64,000 nt of DNA from RUG721 sp040307385 (GTDB lineage: Bacteria; Actinomycetota; Coriobacteriia; Coriobacteriales; Atopobiaceae): NCBI GenBank assembly GCA_040307385.1, contig JAWRJQ010000014.1, positions 1 to 64,000 on the forward strand. The letters are read 5' to 3'. Both the position numbers and the translations under genes were made by a program. Under the pieces are notes generated by a model. The model did no database searches. It worked only from the letters and a program-made list of their open reading frames with translations, and was not told the DNA's origin. Positions 58,954 through 64,000 of this stretch are shown here, piece by piece. Each line of letters opens with the position of its first letter. Positions within the stretch are counted from its first letter, which is position 1.

Positions 58954-60314
58954 CGCGGCTCACCGACCATCGTGCCCGCAAGGTACCAGGTGCGTGCGCG
59001 ATCCACCTCGACGGTGCAGATCGTGCCGACGAGCTGCTCGGACGAGAACCGGGCCGGCAGCGGGAAGTGCACGGTCCGGTTCTTGGCGCTATGGCCCACC
59101 ATCACGGCGTCATCGCGCTTGGAGATGGACTCCACGAGCACCTCGACGCGCGTCCCCAGGTCGGCTTGGTTGGCCTGCCAGCTGAGGTCCTCGACACGAC
59201 GGGCGAGCCGGTCGAAGCGGTCCTGGATGACCTCGAGCGGCGTGGTGTCGACGATGTTCGCCGCAGGCGTGCCGGGACGCTTCGAATAGATGAAGGTGAA
59301 CGCTCCCGAGAACCGCGCCTCCTCGACGAGCGAGAGCGTGTCGAGGAAATCCTCCTCGGTTTCGCCCGGGAAGCCGACGATGATGTCGGTGGTGAGCGCA
59401 AGGTCCGGCATGGCAGCTCTGAGGCGCTTCACGAGGTCGAGGTACTGCTCGCGCGTATACGCCCGGTTCATGGCCTTGAGGATGCGCGTGGAACCGCTTT
59501 GAACCGCGAGGTGCAGATGGGGCATCGCGGCAGGCGTCTGCGCCATGGCGACGATGACCTCATCGGACAGGTCCTTGGGATTGGACGAGGTGAAGCGCAG
59601 GCGCTCGATGCCCGTCTCCCCCACCGCGCGGATGAGGTCGGCGAAGCGCGGGGCGCCGTACAAGTCGCGCCCATAGGAGTTGACGTTCTGACCGAGCAGG
59701 CAGATCTCACGCACGCCCTCTTCGACAAGATGCGAGCATTCGGAGACGATCGTCTCGAAGATGCGGCCGCGCTCGCGCCCGCGCACATGGGGCACGATGC
59801 AGTAGGTGCAGAAATTGTTGCATCCGTACATGATGGGCACCCATGCATGGAAGGCCTGGGCACGGCGTGCGGGAAGGCTCGTCGAGAAAGCCTCGGGATC
59901 CTCGTCGGTGCTCGCGAAGACGCGCCGTTCATCGGCGGCGAACGCCTGCTCGAGCAGGCTGGGAAGCATGTGGAGCGCACTCGTGCCGAAGACGACGTCG
60001 CATGCGGGAACATGGGCCGTGAGGCGCTCTCCGTCGCGCTGGGCGATGCAGCCGCCGATGGCGACCACGCGCTTTCCCGAAGGAGGCGCCGCCGCGCTGA
60101 CCAAAGCCGACGCCTGCCCGTAGAGGCGTTGGTCGGCGTTCTCGCGCACGCAACAGGTCATGAACACCACGATATCGGCATCCTCGGGCGTGGACACCTC
60201 GTTGCAGCCGCATGAATCGAGCAGACCCGAGACGCGCTCGGTGTCGTGCATGTTCATCTGGCAGCCGAAGGTCTTTACAAGATAGGTCTTACCGACAAGC
60301 AGGGGGCTCGTCAT
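58950..60314 (-). CDS. miaB: tRNA methylthiotransferase MiaB
   Basis: Radical SAM enzyme that methylthiolates i6A37 to ms2i6A37 in tRNA. The N-terminal domain ligates one cluster through cysteines in VKTFGCQMNMHD and FMTCCVRENAD; the radical SAM cluster is in YGCNNFCTYCIVPHVRGRE; a TRAM RNA-binding domain ends the protein. Length is 454 aa. It is directly abutted by spoVS upstream and overlaps miaA downstream. Confidence 0.96.
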   Translation of the reverse strand: MTSPLLVGKTYLVKTFGCQMNMHDTERVSGLLDSCGCNEVSTPEDADIVVFMTCCVRENADQRLYGQASALVSAAAPPSGKRVVAIGGCIAQRDGERLTAHVPACDVVFGTSALHMLPSLLEQAFAADERRVFASTDEDPEAFSTSLPARRAQAFHAWVPIMYGCNNFCTYCIVPHVRGRERGRIFETIVSECSHLVEEGVREICLLGQNVNSYGRDLYGAPRFADLIRAVGETGIERLRFTSSNPKDLSDEVIVAMAQTPAAMPHLHLAVQSGSTRILKAMNRAYTREQYLDLVKRLRAAMPDLALTTDIIVGFPGETEEDFLDTLSLVEEARFSGAFTFIYSKRPGTPAANIVDTTPLEVIQDRFDRLARRVEDLSWQANQADLGTRVEVLVESISKRDDAVMVGHSAKNRTVHFPLPARFSSEQLVGTICTVEVDRARTWYLAGTMVGEPR

Positions 60315-60635
60315 CTACGCATACACCCCATACGTATCGTCGGTGGGCTCGGATGCATGCGATGCCGGAACGAGTCGGTGCACGTATACGGCGAACCGGA
60401 TGGCGGTGCGGCTTTCGCCGCCGATCTCTATGTCGGAGAACGTGGGAGCGCAGGAGATGTCGACGCCCGTGGGAATGAGGAAGCCGCGTGCGATGGCCAT
60501 GGCCTTGACGGCCTGGTTCACAGCGCCCGCGCCGACACACTGGATGTTGACGGGAACCTCATCCTTAACCAATCCGGCGATGGCACCGGCTACGGATGCG
60601 GGCGAGGATTTGGATGAAACCTTCAAGTAATCCAT
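60315..60635 (-). CDS. spoVS: stage V sporulation protein S (SpoVS)
   Basis: A 106-aa protein of the SpoVS family, an Alba-like fold. The conserved sequence runs from MDYLKVSSKSSPASVAGAIA through GAGAVNQAVKAMAIARGFLI to RTAIRFAVYVHRL. The family is usually about 86 aa; a 16-residue acidic tail is extra here. ATG 60635 has caggag six to eight bases upstream. The organism is not expected to sporulate, so it likely has a more general nucleic-acid role. The stop abuts the miaB ATG. Confidence 0.93.
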   Translation of the reverse strand: MDYLKVSSKSSPASVAGAIAGLVKDEVPVNIQCVGAGAVNQAVKAMAIARGFLIPTGVDISCAPTFSDIEIGGESRTAIRFAVYVHRLVPASHASEPTDDTYGVYA

Positions 60636-60727
60636 GCTGTGTCTCCTGCGCGTTGCTGATGTCGCATTGTGCATTTCGGGATCGAATGTGATGAGCAGAG
60701 TCAATGGTAGTCGTTAACCGAGGATTT

Positions 60728-60758
60728 GAAAAGCGAAAAGCGCAGAATACATGCGCTT
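60728..60758 (-). terminator. possible terminator after the GHKL ATPase gene
   Basis: On the minus strand aagcgca and tgcgctt pair around a 7-nt loop, followed by an interrupted T-rich tract (ttcgcttttc). It is weaker than the other terminators listed. Confidence 0.45.
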
Positions 60759-60761
60759 GCA

Positions 60762-61844
60762 TCAGTCAGCATCCTCCATATCGAAGGTGACGGTGATCTT
60801 GTTGGCCGAAACATGCACCTTGGGGTCGGCTGCAAGCCGAACGTAATAGCGCTCGCGTACGAACGAGAAGGCCTTTTCCATCTCGAGCGCGAACGCCTCC
60901 TTGTCTTCTGCACTCATCTTCATGCCCTTGCGGGCGCGCAAAAGGTCGACCTCAGCATGAGGTTGAGGAGAGGCCGCTTTGCAGAGTTGGGCGGCGACGC
61001 TGCGCAGCGGCTTGATCTGGCCTGAGATGATGCGGTGAGCGGTGCGCTCCGACATGTCGAGGCCGAGCGCAAGGGCCTGTTCGAGCAGTTCGCGGGCATC
61101 CCCCGCCACGCGCAGGCGCGTGAGCACGCCGAGCTCTGAGAGGTCGTCGATGAAGAGCAGGTCGGTGTCGGAGGACGGGCGCGGTGCGCGCGCGTGCGCC
61201 GTCGCCACGATCTCTGCGGCGGATCCCAGGTAGACCTCGCAGGTCCCCCGCTCCTCGAGCGCGAACTCGGCGCAGGTGCGGATGATGTTGTGGGGGCCGC
61301 GAACGCAGGCATCGTTGCCCTCGTCGTCCTGTGCGATGACGGGCCAGGTTGATTGGTCGGCACGCTCGGTAAGCTGGGAGGCGTTCGCAACCACCTTGAT
61401 GGCCGCCCCCTTGCCGGGAGCCGATGAGAGCACGCGGGCGCTCTCGACGTTCTCCTTCACCGAGAAGAGCGCCATGCCGCGCCCATGGACGCCCCAGCGG
61501 TCCACATGAACGCTCTCGAGCTTGGATGTGACGCGGGCATCGAATATCTTATCGTGCATCGTGGAGGGTATGCCCGCTCCATCGTCGAGCATGACGAGGG
61601 AGCGCATGTCGCCCTCGCGCCATGAAGCCACATAGATATGCCGCGCGCCCGCATCGCGGGCGTTGCGCAGCATCTCGATGACGATATCCTCGATGCACCG
61701 GATATCGTGTTTGGCCTGGCGACGCTCCGCCTCGGCAACGCGGAGCCTGACGTAGCCCGCGCCGAGGTTCTCCTCGACGCGCAACGCGCCGCCCCCGCAG
61801 GTGGCTTCGACGAAGCTCGCAAGATCTTCTGAAGCAGCCGCCAT
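60762..61844 (-). CDS. GHKL (HATPase_c) ATPase of unknown function
   Basis: A 360-aa cytosolic protein with a Bergerat ATP-binding fold: N box with Glu57, Asn61 and Asp64 (EMLRNARDAGA), G1 box LDDGAGIP (86-93) and G2 box GVHGRGMALFS (118-128). It has no histidine-kinase dimerisation domain or membrane segment and is too short and different downstream to be MutL, Hsp90 or GyrB. A Lys/Arg-containing helical C terminus follows. It lies six bases after rny and upstream of spoVS on one strand. The role is unknown; an RNA- or DNA-linked clamp-type ATPase is only a guess. Confidence 0.85.
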   Translation of the reverse strand: MAAASEDLASFVEATCGGGALRVEENLGAGYVRLRVAEAERRQAKHDIRCIEDIVIEMLRNARDAGARHIYVASWREGDMRSLVMLDDGAGIPSTMHDKIFDARVTSKLESVHVDRWGVHGRGMALFSVKENVESARVLSSAPGKGAAIKVVANASQLTERADQSTWPVIAQDDEGNDACVRGPHNIIRTCAEFALEERGTCEVYLGSAAEIVATAHARAPRPSSDTDLLFIDDLSELGVLTRLRVAGDARELLEQALALGLDMSERTAHRIISGQIKPLRSVAAQLCKAASPQPHAEVDLLRARKGMKMSAEDKEAFALEMEKAFSFVRERYYVRLAADPKVHVSANKITVTFDMEDAD

Positions 61845-61850
61845 GGAAGG

Positions 61851-63413
61851 TTATTTGGCAACGTCGACGGCGCGCGACTCGCGGATGACGACGACGCGGA
61901 CCTGGCCGGGATACTCCATCTCGTCCTCGATCTGCTTGGCGATGTCGTGCGCGAGCACCGTTGCCTGGGCATCGGTGATCTTCTCGGGCTCGACCATCAC
62001 GTGCAGCTCGCGACCGGCCTGCATGGCGTAGGTGCGCTCGACGCCGGTATAGGAGTTCGAGATCTCCTCGAGCTTCTCGAGGCGCTTGATGTAGGTTTCG
62101 GCCGACTCGCGGCGGGCGCCGGGGCGCGCCGCGGAGATGGCGTCGGCGGCCATGACGAGCACATCGAGCACGGTGTCGGGCTCGACGTCGGCATGGTGCG
62201 CCTCGATCGCATGGACGATGTTGGGCTTCTCGCCGTAGCGACGGGCCAGATCGGCGCCGATCACGGCATGCGGACCCTCGATCTCGTGGTCGATGGCCTT
62301 GCCGAGGTCGTGCAGGAGCCCGGCGCGCTTGGCGGGGGCGGCGTCGAGCCCGAGCTCGGATGCCATGATGCCGCACAGCGTGGACACCTGGATGGAGTGC
62401 TGCAGGACGTTCTGGCCGAACGACGTGCGATAGCGCAGCGCCCCGAGCGTCTTGATGAGCTCGGGATGCAGATCGTGGATGCCGGCGTCGAAGGCAGCCT
62501 GCTCGCCCGCCTCGCGCACGCGCTCGTTCACGAGCGTCTCCGCCTTCTTGTAGAGCTCCTCGATGCGGGCAGGGTGGATACGGCCGTCGGCGATGAGGTT
62601 CTCGAGGGCCACGCGCGCCGTTTCGCGGCGGACCGGGTCGTAGCTGGAGAGCACGACGGTCTCGGGCGTGTCGTCGATGACGAGGTTGACGCCGGAAACC
62701 TGCTCGAAGGTGCGGATGTTGCGGCCTTCACGGCCGATGATGCGGCCCTTGAGGTCGTCGGAGGGGATGTGGACCGACGTGACGGTGATCTCGCCTGCCT
62801 GGTCGGCGGCGCAGCGCTGGATGGCGGTTGAGATGATCTCGCGGGCCGTCTTATCGGCCTGATCGCGCACGCGCATCTCGGATTCGCGCAGGATCTGGGC
62901 CTCCTCGCGCACGGCATCGGCGCGCACGCGGGCGAGCAGCTCGTCATGGGCCTCTTCCTTGCTGAGGCCGGCGATGCGCTCGAGCTCGGCGGACTGCTTG
63001 ACGTTGAGCTCGTCGAGGTCGCGCTCGCGCTTGTCGAGCTGGCCGGCGAGGCTGGAGAGCTGGTGCTCGCGCTTGTCGAGCGACTCGCTGCGATGGTCGA
63101 GGGTCTCCTCGCGCTGCATGATGCGGTTCTCGAGGGTCTGCAGCTCCTTCTTGCGCCGCTTCTCCTCCGCTTCTGAAGCGGTCTTGAGGGCGATGATCTG
63201 CTCCTTGGCTTCGAGGACGGCTTCCTTCTTGGCCGTCTCGGCATGGCGCGCGGCCTCGGCGGCGATGCGCTCTGCGGTGCGGTTGGCCTCATCGATCTTG
63301 GCTTCGGCGTTGACGACGCGGGCGTTGGTCTTGCTCTGCGCATAGCGATAGGTGATGAAGGCCGCCAGCGCAGCACATACCAAGCCAACGATAACTGCAT
63401 ACATCCATTCCAT
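61851..63413 (-). CDS. rny: ribonuclease Y
   Basis: Membrane-anchored endoribonuclease that starts mRNA decay. An N-terminal helix (VIVGLVCAALAAFITYRYA) and long coiled coil (to about residue 200) precede a KH domain (about 208-270, GRIIGREGRNIRTFEQVSGV) and an HD domain with VLQHSIQVS, LLHDLGKAIDHE and AHHADVE. Length is 520 aa, typical. Its promoter lies upstream of an intrinsic-terminator-like hairpin in a roughly 170-nt leader, suggesting leader control. recX lies upstream on the same strand. Confidence 0.96.
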   Translation of the reverse strand: MEWMYAVIVGLVCAALAAFITYRYAQSKTNARVVNAEAKIDEANRTAERIAAEAARHAETAKKEAVLEAKEQIIALKTASEAEEKRRKKELQTLENRIMQREETLDHRSESLDKREHQLSSLAGQLDKRERDLDELNVKQSAELERIAGLSKEEAHDELLARVRADAVREEAQILRESEMRVRDQADKTAREIISTAIQRCAADQAGEITVTSVHIPSDDLKGRIIGREGRNIRTFEQVSGVNLVIDDTPETVVLSSYDPVRRETARVALENLIADGRIHPARIEELYKKAETLVNERVREAGEQAAFDAGIHDLHPELIKTLGALRYRTSFGQNVLQHSIQVSTLCGIMASELGLDAAPAKRAGLLHDLGKAIDHEIEGPHAVIGADLARRYGEKPNIVHAIEAHHADVEPDTVLDVLVMAADAISAARPGARRESAETYIKRLEKLEEISNSYTGVERTYAMQAGRELHVMVEPEKITDAQATVLAHDIAKQIEDEMEYPGQVRVVVIRESRAVDVAK

Positions 63414-63541
63414 GATTGCTCCTCAGGTAACGTTTGTTGGTAGGTTTGTTCAGGAGACCTATGCCATGCATAGGAACCCGCTGTAAGAGGTATGCACATC
63501 CTGCATGTGGTATCTGCGGTTAGAGCCGCATATCTCATATG

Positions 63542-63570
63542 AAAAAACGTCTTGAGCCATGCAAAAGACG
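63542..63570 (-). terminator. terminator hairpin in the rny leader
   Basis: On the minus strand cgtctt and aagacg pair around an 11-nt loop and are followed by tttttt. It lies after the recX stop and the putative rny promoter but 129 bases before the rny start, so it may end recX transcripts or attenuate rny. Confidence 0.65.
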
Positions 63571-63592
63571 GAATACGCCTTAAAGCATCTCT

Positions 63593-63621
63593 ATAGTAGG
63601 GTCCTGTTAAGACAAAGTCAA
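63593..63621 (-). promoter_or_regulatory. putative rny promoter
   Basis: ttgact (63621-63616) and tactat (63598-63593) with 17-base spacing start just after the recX stop codon. Transcription would begin near 63586, only about 16 bases before the terminator hairpin. Confidence 0.6.
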
Positions 63622-64000
63622 TTACTCTACATAATCATCGCAGTTAGAACGCGATATAGCGGACGCATGTGCCGCTTCGAGGATGTCGTGGGCGACGCGG
63701 TGGGCAAGCGCGGGCGCATAGCCCTTTGAGGCGAGGAGCCTCATGAGCTTTTGAAAGTCGTTCTTGCCGTTGAGAACCTTTCGGGAAGCGATGGCGTAGG
63801 CACGCTCGTAGTCGAGCTCATCGGAGAAGAACTCGTCGGGCCAACCGGGAACGGATGCAGCCGGAACACCCTTACGTTCAAGTTCACGTTGAATGCGCTC
63901 CCTCCCCCATCCAGCATTGATCTTACTGCGGATGAAGACCTCGCCGAAGCGCGCATCGTCGATAAGGCGGAGACGCTCGGCGCGCTCGAGAACGCTTGCT
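63622..64000 (-). CDS. recX: regulatory protein RecX, 3' part
   Basis: About 125 C-terminal residues of RecX, a modulator of RecA filaments; the N terminus lies beyond the window edge. Three-helix repeats are visible in RLIDDARFGEVFIRSKINAG and WGRERIQRELERKGVPAASV, with later EFFSDELDYERAYAIASRK and LMRLLASKGYAPALAHRVAH. recA usually lies directly upstream of recX, so it is expected outside the window. The stop TAA is at 63624-63622, next to the rny promoter. Confidence 0.85.
   Translation of the reverse strand, partial: ASVLERAERLRLIDDARFGEVFIRSKINAGWGRERIQRELERKGVPAASVPGWPDEFFSDELDYERAYAIASRKVLNGKNDFQKLMRLLASKGYAPALAHRVAHDILEAAHASAISRSNCDDYVE

Noticed and set aside
60315..60635. SpoVS as evidence of a spore former
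   Set aside because: SpoVS occurs in many non-sporulating bacteria and no other sporulation gene is in the window.

Overview
This GC-rich window reads as a chromosomal segment of an actinobacterium of the class Coriobacteriia, most likely Collinsella or a close relative. That assignment rests on gene content and synteny only. Actinobacterial hallmarks are the FHA protein/MerR regulator pair (GarA/FtsR-like) and the nrdR - LysM protein - lexA cluster with LexA boxes. Traits shared with Firmicutes are ribonuclease Y, SpoVS and a full MEP isoprenoid route. Most genes are housekeeping, tightly packed, and joined by 1-14 nt overlaps.

Layout: (1) 1-1047 holds a poly-C run, two broken gene ends meeting near 480, and a long inverted repeat. 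(2) 1048-9421 is a plus-strand cluster pyrH-frr-uppS-cdsA-dxr-rseP-ispG-proS covering UMP kinase, ribosome recycling, isoprenoid and phospholipid precursors, site-2 protease and ProRS. (3) 9441-14373 carries a ZIP transporter, a small membrane protein, three tRNAs, a NYN protein, a 197-bp foldback element and an OatA-like acyltransferase, mostly on minus. (4) 14533-36044 is a long plus-strand run: ABC-F, M50 protease, scpAB, rluB, a Cmk-PlsC fusion, ispH, a DUF512 protein, der, plsY, gpsA, rpe, cysteine desulfurase, zinc ribbon protein, coaBC, nfo, a second ABC-F and a three-gene flavoprotein set with DUF1667. (5) 36041-37905 has an MGMT-like gene, an isochorismatase, and tRNA-Pro followed by a displaced half-tRNA that looks like an attachment site, then an imperfect inverted repeat. 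(6) 37906-40498 is a Mn-type metal ABC transporter behind a symmetric operator. (7) 40499-43548 is an EutH-family permease plus a winged-helix/LicC/LicA fusion. (8) 43696-53100 holds nitroreductase, M20 peptidase, CDP-alcohol transferase, D,D-carboxypeptidase, GcvT-like protein, PatB-type lyase, RidA, FHA, MerR, apt and an NlpC/P60 hydrolase. (9) 53700-64000 holds dut-nrdR-LysM protein facing lexA, then hflX, miaA, miaB, spoVS, a GHKL ATPase, rny and the 3' end of recX.

How they work together: uppS, dxr, ispG and ispH serve isoprenoid/undecaprenyl supply. cdsA, plsY, gpsA, the PlsC domain and the CDP-alcohol transferase serve phospholipid synthesis. OatA, the carboxypeptidase and NlpC/P60 act on the wall. 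lexA and the LysM protein form an SOS checkpoint. The least understood parts are the spoVS-GHKL-rny cluster with its odd leader, the EutH/LicCA pair, the site-2 protease with a large insert, and several foldback DNA elements.
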